A DNA stretch of 64,000 nucleotides from Eleginops maclovinus (taxonomy: Eukaryota; Chordata; Actinopteri; Perciformes; Eleginopidae), in assembly GCF_036324505.1 (NCBI RefSeq), contig NC_086362.1, positions 3,965,043 to 4,029,042 on the forward strand, written 5' to 3'. This document shows positions 1 to 10,802 of this stretch, piece after piece. The position numbers were made by a program, and so were the translations under genes. How positions within the stretch are numbered: the first letter of the stretch is position 1; each line of letters starts with the position of its first letter. The notes under the pieces are model-generated. The model made no database searches. It was not told where the DNA came from and was given only the letters and a program-made list of their open reading frames with translations.

Positions 1-272
1 GCATTACCAATCACATACTGAACTGGATCATTTGTTTTAGTACAAGAGAACTTGTAAATTTGCAGTGATCTTTGCATGAAGCAAAAAACACCCAAATGCA
101 CATCTGCGTGATGCAAACAACTGCCTCTTTGTTTTCATCAACAACGATGATTCATTTGTTTTTCATGTTTTAAAAGTAATTATTTCCTCTCAACAATTTG
201 ACCAGTATTTATTATTAAGAAAATTGACATTTAGGTTTACGTATAGATATGTTTTGTCTTATCATGTATTTA

Positions 273-472
273 CAGTGGGGCAAAAAAGTATTTAGTCAGC
301 CACCAATTGTGCAAGTTCTCCCATTTAAAAAGATGAGAGAGGCCTGTAATTTTTATCATAGGTATACCTCAACTATGAGAGACAAAATGAGAAAAAATAT
401 CCAGGAAATCACATTGTAGGATTTTTAATGAATTTATTTTCAAATGATTGTGGAAAATAAGTATTTGGTCAA
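273..472. repeat. Left terminal inverted repeat of Tc1 copy 1
   Basis: Matches the reverse complement of 1677-1876 with few mismatches. It contains an outer transposase-binding-like motif at the tip and an inner related motif near 455-470. Confidence 0.9.
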
Positions 473-487
473 TAACAAAAGTTCATC

Positions 488-1510
488 TCAATACTTTGTT
501 ATATACCCTTTGTTGGCAATGACAGAGGTCAAACGTTTTCTGTAAGTCTTCACTAGGTTTTCACACACTGTTGCTGGTATTTTGGCCCATTCCTCCATGC
601 AGATCTCCTCTAAAGCAGTGATGTTTTGGGGCTGTCGCTGGGCAACACAGACTTTCAACTCCCTCCAAAGATTTTCTATGGGGTTGAGATCTGGAGACTG
701 GCTAGGCCACTCCAGGACCTTGAAATGCTTCTTACGAAGCCACTCCTTCGTTGCCCTGGCGGTGTGTTTGGGATCATTGTCATGCTGAAAGACCCAGCCG
801 CGCTTCATCTTCAGTGCCCTTGCTGATGGAAGGAGGTTTTCACTCCAAATCGCACGATACATGGCTCCATTCATTCTTTCCTTTCCACGGATCAGTCGTC
901 CTGGTCCCTTTGCAGAAAAACAGCCCCAAAGCATGATGTTTCCACCCCCATGCTTCACAGTAGGTATGGTGTTCTTTGGATGCAACTCTGCATTCTTTCT
1001 CCTCCAAACACGACGAGTTGAGTTTTTACCAAAAAGTTCTATTTTGGTTTCATCTGACCATATGACATTCTCCCAATCCTCTTCTGGATCATCCAAATGC
1101 CCTCTAGCAAACTTCAGACGGGCCTGGACATGTACTGGCTTAAGCAGGGGGACACGTCTGGAACTGCAGGATTTAAGTCCCTGGCGGCGTAGTGTGTTAC
1201 TGATGGTAGCCTCTGTTACTTTGGTCCCAGCTCTCTGCAGGTCATTCACTAGGTCCCCCCTTGTGGTTCTGGGATTTTTGCTCAGCGTTCTTGTGATCAT
1301 TTTGACCCCACGGGGTGAGATCTTGCGTGGAGCCCCAGATCGAGGGAGATTAGCAGTGGTCTTGTATGTCTTCCATTTTCTAATAATTGCTCCCACAGTT
1401 GATTTCTTCACACCAAGCTGCTTACCTATTGCAGATTCAGTTTTCCCAGCCTGGTGCAGGTCTACAATTTTGTCTCTGGTCTCCTTTGACAGCTCTTTGG
1501 TCTTGGCCAT
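488..1510 (-). CDS. Tc1-like transposase, intact
   Basis: A 340-residue single-exon transposase that cuts and pastes its own element. The N-terminal part (about residues 1-115) is the paired-like pair of helix-turn-helix domains that bind the terminal repeats. The catalytic domain shows the full DD34E triad: D153 in WSDETK, D244 in the QHDNDPKH block, and E279 in NPIENLW, with 34 residues between the last two. The HGGG and [10 protein letters not shown] motifs typical of Tc1 lie near 187-201. The length equals the usual Tc1 family length (about 340 aa) and there is no stop or frameshift. The start is the first ATG after the left HTH boundary and gives MAKTKELS, the usual family start. It differs from the copy at the right edge at a handful of residues. 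Confidence 0.97.
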   Translation of the reverse strand: MAKTKELSKETRDKIVDLHQAGKTESAIGKQLGVKKSTVGAIIRKWKTYKTTANLPRSGAPRKISPRGVKMITRTLSKNPRTTRGDLVNDLQRAGTKVTEATISNTLRRQGLKSCSSRRVPLLKPVHVQARLKFARGHLDDPEEDWENVIWSDETKIELFGKNSTRRVWRRKNAELHPKNTIPTVKHGGGNIMLWGCFSAKGPGRLIRGKERMNGAMYRAIWSENLLPSARALKMKRGWVFQHDNDPKHTARATKEWLRKKHFKVLEWPSQSPDLNPIENLWRELKVCVAQRQPQNITALEEICMEEWAKIPATVCENLVKTYRKRLTSVIANKGYITKY

Positions 1511-1676
1511 AGTGGAGTTTGGAGTATGACTGTTTGAGGTTGTGGACAGGTGTCTTTTATACTGATAACGAGTTCAAAAAGGTGCCATTAATACAGGTAA
1601 CGAGTGGAGGACAGAGGAGCCTCTTAAAGAAGAAGTTACAGGTCTGTGGGAGCCAGAAATCTTGCTTGTTTGTAGG

Positions 1677-1876
1677 TGACCAAATACTTATTTTACCGAG
1701 GAATTTACCAATTAATTCATTAAAAATCCTACAATGTGATTTCCTGGATTTTGTTTTCTCATTCTGTCTCTCATAGTTGAGGTATAACTATGATAACAAT
1801 TACAGGCCTCTCTCATCTTTTTAAATGGGAGACCTTGCACAATTGGTGGCTGACTAAATACTTTTTTGCCCCACTG
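1677..1876. repeat. Right terminal inverted repeat of Tc1 copy 1
   Basis: Inverted partner of 273-472. The tip ends CCCCACTG directly before the TA duplication. Confidence 0.9.
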
Positions 1877-1878
1877 TA

Positions 1879-3336
1879 TATTCAGCGTGCAAAATAATCA
1901 AAAAGGAAAAAGTAGTTTGTCTACCAGCTTGAGTGATCAGCCTACAGTGTTTGTTCATCACACAACTATTTTAGGAAATCAAGTTGGACAATTTTAAAAT
2001 GAGACTAAATGATGCCACATAATCACAAAATATGTTGTCTTGTGTTTTGAAAAGGTATGTTAAAGGTTGTTTCAATACCAATAAATACATGTTGCTAGCC
2101 TTCACACATTTGATATAGTACTTTTTTTGGTATCTTGTTTTTTAGGCTGCAGTAGGTCTATAGACACCATACTGTGCATTTCAAAAGATTGTATGTGTAC
2201 TTAAAACACTTGTTTTGAGACGCACCATTCAAGACAGGCCAGAGGATAGACCTTGATGGATATGATACATATATTGATTTTTTTATTCACCTAATCTGGA
2301 CAAATGTCACATTCACAAGAAGAAATGGAATGACTCTTTTCTTCATGTGGAGTCTACATGTAAACCGAATTTTGCACATTTTAACTTTTTTACTTGTATA
2401 ATAACAACAATATGGCACAACTATTAAAAATCAAAAGCAAATGTGTATGTGATAAATATTTTTACTTGAAGTCAGGGGCGTTGCAATGGGGTATGCAAAC
2501 TAGGCAATTACCTAGGGCCCCGTGCTGGAAGGGGGCCCCCAAAGAAGGTTGACTACATTGGTCCTCAGCAACGACAACATTGAAATGGCTATGTAAAACT
2601 CACTGCAATGACATCTCCAGAACCCCCCTAAAAGGGTCGCTTTGCTACTTAGGAAGGGGGCCCCCAAAGACAGCTGTTAACTTTGGTACACAGCAGCGAC
2701 AACATGAAACCCCCTTAAATGTCTTGCCACTGCAATGACACGTCGGGATCCCCCCTAAATGGGGCCCCATGCTACGAGCGCACTGTCAAATGCTTCGTAA
2801 TTTCAGCGTGGCTTGAAGATGAGGAGGAATTACTCTTCAGGGCATAATAAAAGAAAACAGAAGCAAGAGGTAGAGGAAATGAAAACCGCGTGAACTCACT
2901 GAATTCATTTTTTATGCCAATGTTTTAATTTGTCCCATTACGAATCAGAAAAGCTGGTTCTCATTACATTGTTAACAACAGCCAGCTAACAAGTAAACTA
3001 GTTCACTGTGTCTAAAAGCATGCTGTATATCTCAGAATGTGTCGGTACAGGTGTATAAAAGGTAGACAAAAGCTATGTTGTCGCAGCCAGTCGCTGCAAA
3101 GAATAAGTTAGTTCATGCAAAGCGTTTCTTTGCTTTTTCGGTCCAAACTGTTACTAAAGCAGTTGAAAGATATTATACATCTCCTTGAGTTTGCTTGTAA
3201 AAGTGTTACAGTATACACAATCTTAACATAAGCTGGAGAGATGTCAACGGCTGTGAATGATTTCATATAGATCTTAACTATTGGGTGTGTGTGCACTTTC
3301 CTTGATTACAATCTTAAAGCTCTCCCCCCTGTTATC
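1879..3336. other. Gene-free DNA with duplicated and repeat segments
   Basis: No coding exon is seen. The segment 2157-2440 closely matches 19707-19990, so it belongs to the segmental duplication that also carries the DOMON genes. The segment 2470-2780 holds repeated GGGGCCCC/GGGGGCCCCC blocks typical of a degenerate dispersed repeat. Confidence 0.6.
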
Positions 3337-3344
3337 TCTAGGAG

Positions 3345-3665
3345 CAGTGCCGCCGCTCCCATAACGCGCATTACGCGCTGTGCGTAGGGCACCAAGTGTC
3401 GAGGGGGCACCACCAAAAATAGCCTAATGAAAAATCGTCATAATAATTATAAGGCCGAAATTATTTCAGTAGACTATAGAAATATGAGGCACTTTTTAGG
3501 CATACTACTCAAAGGTACCGATGGTGCCCCCCTCTCCCCTCCCCCCTCCCCTCCCCACTCACTCATCACAACTCATAATGTTTTTTTATTGGGGGGGGGG
3601 GGGGGGGGGGAGGGCATCATGAAGGAATTATGCTTAGGGCACCAAAATGGCTAGCAGCGGCACTG
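3345..3665. mobile_element. hAT-type miniature element with 8-bp duplication
   Basis: A 321-bp element with ends CAGTGCCGCCGCT and AGCAGCGGCACTG (inverted repeats), flanked by perfect 8-bp direct repeats TCTAGGAG at 3337-3344 and 3666-3673. There is no transposase coding capacity. A poly-G run near 3590-3611 lies inside. The 8-bp duplication and CAGTG tips point to the hAT superfamily. Confidence 0.88.
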
Positions 3666-3673
3666 TCTAGGAG

Positions 3674-3812
3674 CTTTGCTTACATTTGTTGACCTCCTCG
3701 AAAAGATGCCTCAACAGATGAAGGTAGAATGAATGTATTATAAGTTGACAGTGACTTGCTCTCCAATTTAGATTACTTGATTTAATATGGCCACACAGAT
3801 ATTTGTTTTTAA
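3674..3812. other. Short spacer between hAT and Kolobok elements
   Basis: No feature recognised. It ends with TTAA at 3809-3812, the left target duplication of the next element. Confidence 0.6.
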
Positions 3813-3826
3813 AGACCTCATGACAC
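3813..3826 (+). repeat. Kolobok left terminal inverted repeat
   Basis: AGACCTCATGACAC directly after TTAA. It is exactly inverted at 10356-10369. Confidence 0.9.
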
Positions 3827-3984
3827 CTAGAGACTACCTTTTTTTATTTAGTCTAAAATAACTTTTATTTTCGATTTGAAATACATAATTGTGATAAATA
3901 TGCCCGGTTCTCTGTTATTTTCGAAATTTGTACGCAAGCCACTGAAATCCACAGGCCAGTGTCTTGACAACGTTCCAACATAAA

Positions 3985-4005
3985 GATGACGTATGCTCCG
4001 GAACG
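3985..4005 (+). promoter_or_regulatory. Left subterminal inverted motif, probable promoter element
   Basis: Contains TGACGTA followed by CTCCGGAAC. The same pair, inverted, lies at 10169-10189, at almost the same distance from the other end. TGACGTA resembles a CRE half and CCGGAA an ETS site. It sits about 120 bp upstream of the transposase ATG, so it may be the promoter of that gene. It could also be a transposase-binding site. The binding factors are inferred. Confidence 0.5.
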
Positions 4006-4123
4006 CTTTTAGACCTGATTGCACCTGCTGCCACCCTTGACCTTGATCATTTCTAGTCACAGTAAGTCGTACTCGCAGTTTTAGCATCTTTAAAGTTTTG
4101 TTCTTAATATTTTTGTTGAGAAC

Positions 4124-7100
4124 ATGCCTGAGCGGTGTGTTGCAGCGTATTGTTCAAACACCAGGGAGAACGGTTTTACCCTTCATCGGTTTCCGAAAGA
4201 CCCTGCTTTGTGTGAACTCTGGACGCAACAAGTTTGTAGGACAAGAGCTGGTCCGAAAGGAACAGTATGGAAGCCAAGCTCGTCGTCTGTACTTTGCTCA
4301 GCGCATTTTGAAGAGGAGTGCTACGACTCGATCCCCGCTCTGAAGGAGCAGCTTGGTATTGATGTTCGTCTGAAGAAGGTTTTGCTGCCCAATTCGGTTC
4401 CGCGTATATTTCATCGAGGGACAAGCTCGAGGTTAGCCCCGGGGGCGAACGGCGACGTCAAGAGCCGGAGGTCTCATGCTCTGGAGAAAAGGCAGAGATT
4501 GGAGGTACGTACCTTCTTATTTTGGACTATATTTTAATAATGGAAGGGAAATGAAATGCAAAGGAATGAGTGTTTGGCACTGTGTAAACAGCTTGCGGTG
4601 GTTCTTCATAGTTGAAGTTGGCGCTAGCTCTGAACACTTCAGCTCAGCTGGCTACTAGTGCTAAGTGCTTTAGCTATTCAGCTAAGTTCACCTCAGAGTG
4701 TTAGCAAAAAGTCAAGTCTCAAGTGTTTGTTTTAGGTTTGCGGTAGCGTTTTTTTCCCCCTCCAACTCACGCTAAATCTTGTGATTTATTTATTTATGTT
4801 TCAGGTACTACAGGAATGCCAGTCTGAGTATGTTGCTGAAGAGGAAAGCGATGACTTTCCTGACGGGGACCCATCTACTGATGTAAGTTTTCGGAAAGCG
4901 TTCAGGTCAACTAAGTTACTGACTAAAGATTTTATTTGACTAACTACACACAGCATTACAGTATATCAAGTGCCAGTGCCCCCTCTCTCAGACCTTCACC
5001 CTCACCATCTCCAGAGGTGTTAAAAGTAAAAGTACTTTTGTGGTGTAATTACAACAGTAGCACATATAACATAACCGTTACACCATTTACTCCATTGTAC
5101 CTAACTAGATAGATGGACTGTCATTACTGAAAAACACTAAAAACCTAACAAGGACCCACCACAAACTCAATTCAACCAGTGCAGAATCAGCTGATTGTAA
5201 GACAAATACACTGGTCTACTTTTTACTAGGTTACCTGTGTTGGAAGGAAACTCTATTTTTTAGTTTTTTTTTTAACTTTTACACACACACACATATGTAT
5301 ACACACATTTATTTATTTACTTACTTATTTATTCAGGTGAATTCAACAGAAGATCAGCACAGTGACTTTTCCGTTCAAGTGTGTCTGAGGCCACCAACAA
5401 GGACGGTGGCTATGCAGTTCAAAGGAAGGGGACGGACTAAAGGTATTTTATCATTTATGTACGTATTTTAGCCAAACAGATGTCCGGGGAAACGGGTCTT
5501 TTCAGCATTGCATCTTGTGTAGATAGATACATCACTAATGACAATCCTTTTCTATGTCAAACATCTATTTTCACATCTACACAAGAATGTTGGAAAAACT
5601 ATCTGTCTTAGGAAAAGACTATTTTACAATCTACAAATTTACTAGTGCGAGCAAGCTTCACAAAAAGTTGTGTGTATTGAATGAAGATTTCCTTCAAGCT
5701 GACACTGATTTCTATATACTAAACATTGTTTTTTCCCCAGGTGTGCAGGCTACTACATCAATGGTCACTGTTGGGACTCAGACTGAGGATGACTGCTTTT
5801 GCTTTCACAACACCGACAACTCAACCTCTTGTGGCTCTGACTCAGATGACAACATGTCGACAGATGATCCCGACTACAAGCTGCCGTCCTCTGATGATTC
5901 AGCTGAAGAGAGTCCTGAACACAATACTCCACCAGTGCCGCCACCTGAGGCGCCAGCAGGTAGCGTTTTTCTTGTGTTCTGGGAATGCCTGGTGACGCTG
6001 TTGTCAACATGGTGCAGCTGTGGACTTTGTGGGAGCAGGTCACTGTCCTGGCAGTGTAAAGAAGTAGGAACACAGTTGCAGGTCACCATCCAGTGCGGGG
6101 GATGTGGGAACCAAGGACTATGGAACAGTCAACCTTTCTTCGGCAGAACAGCAGCTGGGAATGTGTTGTTGTCCGCTGCCATTCTCTTCAGTGGGGCCAC
6201 TGTCACCAAGGTGCTGCGTGTCCTATCCAGATTGGGCGTTGCTGTGATGTCGGAAAGATCGTTCTTCAGACATCAGGACCAGGTGCTTTTCAAAGCTGTG
6301 AAGCGAGTTTGGGGCGAGCAGCAGTTTGCCATGCTCTGTCTGCTACAGGCAGAAGGGGAACCCATCGTGTGTGGTGGTGACGGGCGTGCCGACACCCCAG
6401 GGCATTGCGCTAAGTACGGCACCTACTCAACAATGGAGCTCCGGAAAACAGCTGTTATTGACGTACAACTTGTACAGGTACATTTCAGATGTATTATGCC
6501 TCTATGTGAGTCCTGCCCAGTATAGAAAACACACTCTTCTGTCGTAGTAAGGACAATTTTATACTAGTCAATGTTATGCTCATCAAAATCTCCTGCTTTT
6601 TATGTTTTAGAGCAATGAGGTTGGAGGGTCCTACCACATGGAGAAAGTGGGACTGCAGCGATCCCTTGAGAAAGTCCAGGGCTTTGTGGATGTCGGAACT
6701 CTCGTGACAGACAGACACATAGGCATCAACATGATGATTAGAGAGGACCATCCAGACATCACGCACCAGTTTGACATATGGCATGTAGCCAAGAGTAAGT
6801 GCAACATGTTTAAACCTGTTTAATGTAATTTTTAAGAGAGACTTGAAGCACTACCTTGACATTCCTTTTTGAAAGATATGATTTTTTGGGTTTGGACAAA
6901 TTTTATGTGTGAAATCCTTGTGTGTGTGGAGGACAGGGCCTATTTCAGGCTATTACAGGCTGTTCATGTATCTAAAAAGGGTTTTAGTTATGCCCTTGGA
7001 GTCAAGACCTTCAAGCAGTACATTAGATTTCTATTTATTTATTCATCTACACATGTTTACTCAGGTGTCAAGAAGAAGCTGCAGAGCCTTGGACAAACTA

Positions 7101-8378
7101 GAGGTTGCCAGGACCTCAAACCCTGGGTGGGAAGTATTATAAACCATCTGTACTGGTCCGTGGTCTCGACGCCTCCTGGCAGTGGACAACTTGTGGTGGA
7201 CAAATGGACATCAGTCATCGATCACATCCACAACAGGCACACCGGGTTCGAGGGACTGTTCTCTTCTTGTGCGCACGGAGTCCTGGAAGGCAGGGAACAG
7301 CGTAAACCGTGGCTGAGTTGTCGTTAGTATACTCCTAATGTTTATTTTACAGAGATTGTGATCACAGTATCATGTTGCATCATGTTGCATAATTTACATG
7401 TATTTTGTACAATGTTCTTCAGATACGAAGGTGTCTATTGAAGTGGAGAAGATCATCCGGAACAAGAGGCTGTGTGCAGATATACAACGCCTGTCCCCGT
7501 CACACCAGACATCCTACCTCGAAGCATTCCATAGCGTGATTACCCACTTTGCGCCAAAGATGTGCCACTTTTCATACAAAGGGATGGAGAGCAGGTAATC
7601 AAAGAAATATTCCGTGAAACATTCTTTTAGGACATTATTACATTCTATTACATTACACTTGCCAGACGCTTTTATCCAGAGCGACTTACAATCGAGGACA
7701 AAATCACAGCTTGCAACATTTGCAGTGCACAGGAAATGTACATGTCCTGAAGTGGTTTTGTAGGCAAGGGTCAGGGCCTTGTGCCTGGTTTGGGCAGCCA
7801 CTGTTAGGCAGTGCAACCTGATAAATAGAGGGGTAACATGGGCTCTTTTGGGTTGACTTGTTTATGTTTCGCTGTTAAGAATGGTCATCTTGTTCCTGAT
7901 TATTCTGTTTGTGTTCTGTTCTTAGAGGGATCCTGGCTGCTTTGCATTTCAACGAGAATGCCAACAGGGAGCAGCGGAGCAGACACGATGGCGAGATGAT
8001 GTTCAACCTGCGGTATCCAAAGTATAAGAAGGGCGGCTACATTGTGAGGAAAGTCTTACAGGAGCCATCTTTTGGTAAGCATAATAGAAAGTTGATTGCA
8101 GATATGATTTGTATTTTGAGATGTACATAGTCGTGTGTCATATCTATGGTTGGATTAATTTGAACCTTGTCCCATATTCCTCTGCAACAGGCTATGCTGA
8201 AGAGCTGATGCGGATGGTGGAGGCCATGTGTCGAGGTGAGGACTACAACGGTGATGACTTTGACATCCCAGACCCGTCCCCTGTTACAGAGCCACTCAAT
8301 GCATCATTCGAAAAGCCGGATAAGAGGGCAGCAGTCAATGCACATATGACCCGCTTTAGCATTACAAATAACACCTAA
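4124..8378 (+). CDS. THAP-domain Kolobok-type transposase, 9 exons
   Basis: Spliced model: 4124-4504, 4805-4882, 5337-5442, 5741-6477, 6611-6794, 7065-7322, 7423-7594, 7926-8074, 8191-8378. All introns are GT..AG with matching phase; the total of 2253 nt encodes 750 residues with no break. Residues 1-100 are a THAP zinc-finger DNA-binding domain: C5, C10, C58, H61, the HRFP block at 21-24, W33, and the closing SVPRIF at 91-96. An acidic serine-rich linker follows (about 200-260), then the transposase core. Candidate catalytic acids are D402 in GGDGRAD, D468 in VTDRHIG and E649 in HFNENANRE. A DIWH sequence at 489-492 fits the D-x-x-H signature described for Kolobok and relatives. The donor of exon 6 (7323, GTTAGT) is weak; GT at 7302 keeps the same phase. 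The product should bind and move its own element. A domesticated role is possible. Confidence 0.85.
5012..5230. repeat. Probable hAT-like repeat in Kolobok intron 2
   Basis: Begins CAGAGGTGTTAAAAGTAAAAG, the tip seen in a family of fish miniature hAT elements (compare 42442). The right end was not resolved, so the limits are approximate. Confidence 0.4.
7628..7845. repeat. Dispersed fish repeat in Kolobok intron 7
   Basis: Contains CAGACGCTTTTATCCAGAGC followed by GACTTACA, a block found in very many copies in fish genomes. It has no coding capacity. A related inverted scrap, GGATAAAAGC, is seen near 38953 and 44869. Confidence 0.6.
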
Positions 8379-8406
8379 ATGTACACATGAGAACCGGACT
8401 GAATGG

Positions 8407-8412
8407 AATAAA
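8407..8412 (+). terminator. Polyadenylation signal of the Kolobok transposase
   Basis: AATAAA 28 bases after the stop codon (8376-8378) of the transposase gene. Confidence 0.65.
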
Positions 8413-8818
8413 CACAAACTTAATTTCATCTTTGCCGTGAGTGCTTTGATTTACTGTGTTGGGAACCTCCTGCTCCATCCTCACCTTGGTGTTCTGAAAA
8501 GTGTCATTACAGGGTGTGTAGTATGTCTGTGTTGCTACAGTTTTCCCCCTTATCCATGTGGGCTTGTATTGCATTGTCCCTGAAGTACAGCACATCTTAG
8601 ACACCGTATGATCAAAAATATCAGCTACCCTTCCATGGTGAAGGTGTAAATTGATTTGCTAGGCCTATTTGTTGTAAGCTGTTGTAAGTTGTAAAAATGA
8701 AGACACATTCATGTGAAGCCAGAGGTATCATGTATTGACATTCATTTTCATGTATTTACAAACTCATGTATTTAAACTAAAAAAACAAAATTAACAAGTT
8801 AACAGCATACATGTATCA

Positions 8819-10106
8819 TCACGGGCTGTTGGTGTCCTGGAACCCCCTGTAATCAATGGAGGGAAAAGTTCTCCGGATACACCACACCACACAGGAAGGT
8901 ATGGGGACCCTGACATGTCTTCCCAGGTACTCGTAGCACCATCGCACAAACTGTCTGTATCCAGTGTACCTCTTCCACCTAAAAGTTGAAAGAAAATCAG
9001 AAGAAAAACACAGGTGTTTTAGATGTAGGCCTAGGCCTACTGTAACCTACATGACAGTTCGTTTTACGCATACATTTACGTCATTGGTGATATCAAATCA
9101 TACAATTCCTACTAGTCCATACAAATGATTTTACAATAGGATTGTATACTCACTCGTTTCCCTCTACATCCCCGTATTCTTGCCGATAGTGGAAATGTGC
9201 GGTGCGCAGAACATGCAGATTCAGACAAACTGGCTCAAAGCCAGAATGTTCTGTGATGCAGCGGGTGTCTGCTCCCTCCTCCTCTCTCCTCTCGCACACT
9301 CTTGACTGTTCGCGGCAGCACACCGACTCCACTACCAGTGGCATTGGCTCACATCTCCCACAAGAACACCTAAAATATAACAGATAAAGGCAAGGGGCTT
9401 GAAACAATCTTACAATTGTCACAGAACTTTACAAAGTGTCAATGTCATGGGTTGATTCGCGTGAAAAGCCGACGTAGAACTAGCCTAATCGCGGAAGGAT
9501 GGCCACTGGTCAGGAGCTAGGTTATAGCATAGGCTACTACTGGGTTATAGCATAGGCTACTGTATGAGTATGACGCAGGGCAAACTAATATAGTAGACCT
9601 AATTGGTATTTTCATCGCTCTCAAAAAAAATAACATAACTAAATAAAGATTAAGACTATGACAAGCACCGGGAAACAACAATGGCCCTTTGCGATCTGTA
9701 GGCTAGTAATGGTGACTATTTGGCTAATTCTGGGAGGTGAGGAGGCAGACTGCACACACACATGCTCGCTGGTGCAAACGCTGGTTGTGGTGGATATTAC
9801 AAAGTACAATATCTTACGGAGTGTTCATTGTCAGAAAAGTGAACAAGAAGGAAGTTACCATTCCACGTGCTGTAGTCTGCCAAAATCCATAGGCATCCGA
9901 CCGTCTGCCACAGCAGCACCACCAACAGCGCCTTCTGCCTCGCCATCCGAACTTTCCGTAGAACCCTGTGGCTCCAACTCATCCAAGTATGGCTCGTATC
10001 TATAGGGCATAACGCCCCTCACATTGTCCTCCAGCATTGGGTCGGACTCTGCCACTTCGAAAAATGTGTCAGGATCCGAGGATGAATCGGAGTTGTCAGA
10101 ATCCAT
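8819..10106 (-). CDS. P2X7-receptor ballast-domain-like protein inside the transposon
   Basis: Spliced minus-strand model: 10106-9859, 9369-9154, 8978-8819. Splice sites are GT..AG, phases match, and 624 nt encode 207 residues without a break. The first ATG in good context (AACATGG) was chosen; an in-frame ATG at 10163 would add 19 residues. Residues 1-80 are acidic and low-complexity, with a PYRYEP motif near 34-39. Residues 83-207 are Cys-rich: C84, C86, C89, C100, C101, C108, C120, H124, C131, then a YRQFVRW and an IPSCVVWCIRRTFP block. This spacing and the SC..IR..FP ending resemble the zinc-binding C-terminal region of the P2X7 receptor and the free-standing ballast proteins of fish. No channel region is present. 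It lies tail-to-tail with the transposase gene. The function is unknown; a zinc-binding partner of transposition is an inference. Confidence 0.8.
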
Positions 10107-10168
10107 GTTGTTGACAGGTGTCAGGATAGTCGTGAGTGACAGGTGGGATAGTGTCTTGACCAAGGAGC

Positions 10169-10189
10169 CGTTCCGGAGTGTACGTCATA
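10169..10189 (-). promoter_or_regulatory. Right subterminal inverted motif, probable promoter element
   Basis: Reverse-complement partner of 3985-4005 (GTTCCGGAG then TACGTCA on the plus strand). It lies about 60-80 bp upstream of the start codon of the minus-strand gene in the same element. Confidence 0.5.
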
Positions 10190-10355
10190 GGTCATGTGAC
10201 TGACTAATAGGAAGGTCGGTAGCAGATCGCAAAAATCGCACTTTTAAAAGGCCGTACAAACTCAATTTCTCTATCATAATGATTAAAACCAACTTCAAGT
10301 GACTATTTTGTATGTGTACTTTCAATGTGTGTATGTATATTACTTTATTTTCCAC

Positions 10356-10369
10356 GTGTCATGAGGTCT
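10356..10369 (-). repeat. Kolobok right terminal inverted repeat
   Basis: GTGTCATGAGGTCT directly before TTAA at 10370-10373. It is the exact inverse of 3813-3826. Confidence 0.9.
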
Positions 10370-10373
10370 TTAA

Positions 10374-10594
10374 GCAATGACTTCTTTTTTGTATACTTTT
10401 ATTTGTATACTCGTTTATAAAAAGTGTGTGTGTGGGGGGGGACTGATTTTCATTTCAGGCAGTGAATCAATATATATATTTATTTTGCAATTAGCTAACA
10501 TGTAGGACAGAAATCCAGCAGTCCTATGGTTAAGAGAAATAAACAAAATGGATCACACATTAAATACAAAATGAATTTACTTGTTGTGTTTCAG
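10374..10594. other. Flank between Kolobok insertion and DOMON array
   Basis: From about 10447 rightwards the sequence matches 20561 onwards and, more loosely, 28070 onwards. This marks the start of the duplicated DOMON unit. No gene is seen before 10595. Confidence 0.55.
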
Positions 10595-10671
10595 AGCCTA
10601 CACAGACGTGAGAGCAGTTAGAAGGCCTGGGAAGATTGGCCAACCTCCTCCATTCCTGCCCTCCCCTGCCA
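10595..10671 (+). other. 77-nt exon-like block, plus strand, copy A
   Basis: Bounded by TTTCAG on the left and GTAGGT on the right, with exactly one open frame, reading AYTDVRAVRRPGKIGQPPP then FLPSPA. The same block with the same length and splice borders occurs at 20712-20788 and 28205-28281. I do not recognise the protein. It could be an exon of an unrelated plus-strand gene carried along in the duplication, or an alternative transcript; no partner exon was found. Confidence 0.45.
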
Positions 10672-10802
10672 GTAGGTTGAAACATGTGAGCATGATTCTA
10701 ATAAACTTGGATGGATTTACTGTTTATAGTAAACCTCCTGAGAGATGATTAGCACATTGAGATGAATAAAGGTTGTCTTGACTCTTGGAGTTGTCAGTTT
10801 CC

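Larger units (their letters stand above)
273..1876 (-). mobile_element. Complete Tc1-like transposon, copy 1
   Basis: A 1604-bp element with long terminal inverted repeats (about 200 bp each), both ending in CAGTGGGGCAAAAAAGTATT and flanked by TA dinucleotides (271-272 and 1877-1878), the Tc1/mariner target-site duplication. Within each repeat an inner block containing AAGTATTTGGTCA echoes the outer AAGTATTTAGTCA, the IR/DR arrangement known from fish Tc1 elements. The two ends differ at only a few positions. One uninterrupted transposase gene lies between them on the minus strand. Everything needed for an autonomous element is visible. Confidence 0.97.
3813..10369. mobile_element. Kolobok-type DNA transposon carrying two genes
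   Basis: A 6557-bp element defined by TTAA at both borders (3809-3812 and 10370-10373) and perfect 14-bp inverted repeats AGACCTCATGACAC at the tips. TTAA duplication plus a THAP-domain DDE transposase is the hallmark of the Kolobok superfamily (piggyBac also uses TTAA, but its transposase is different). Two intact spliced genes point inwards from the ends and converge at about 8400-8800. A second pair of inverted motifs lies about 170-180 bp inside each end. Other repeats are nested in its introns (5012, 7628), so the insertion is not very recent even though both reading frames are open. It could instead be an immobilised, domesticated locus. Confidence 0.88.

Noticed and set aside
861..1529. 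222-codon plus-strand frame
   Set aside because: Antisense to the Tc1 transposase, which has all its catalytic motifs on the minus strand.
3427..3654. 75-codon frame through the poly-G run
   Set aside because: Inside the miniature hAT element and low in complexity.
3813..10369. piggyBac element (because of TTAA)
   Set aside because: piggyBac ends start CCC and its transposase lacks a THAP domain. The THAP plus D-x-x-H transposase fits Kolobok.
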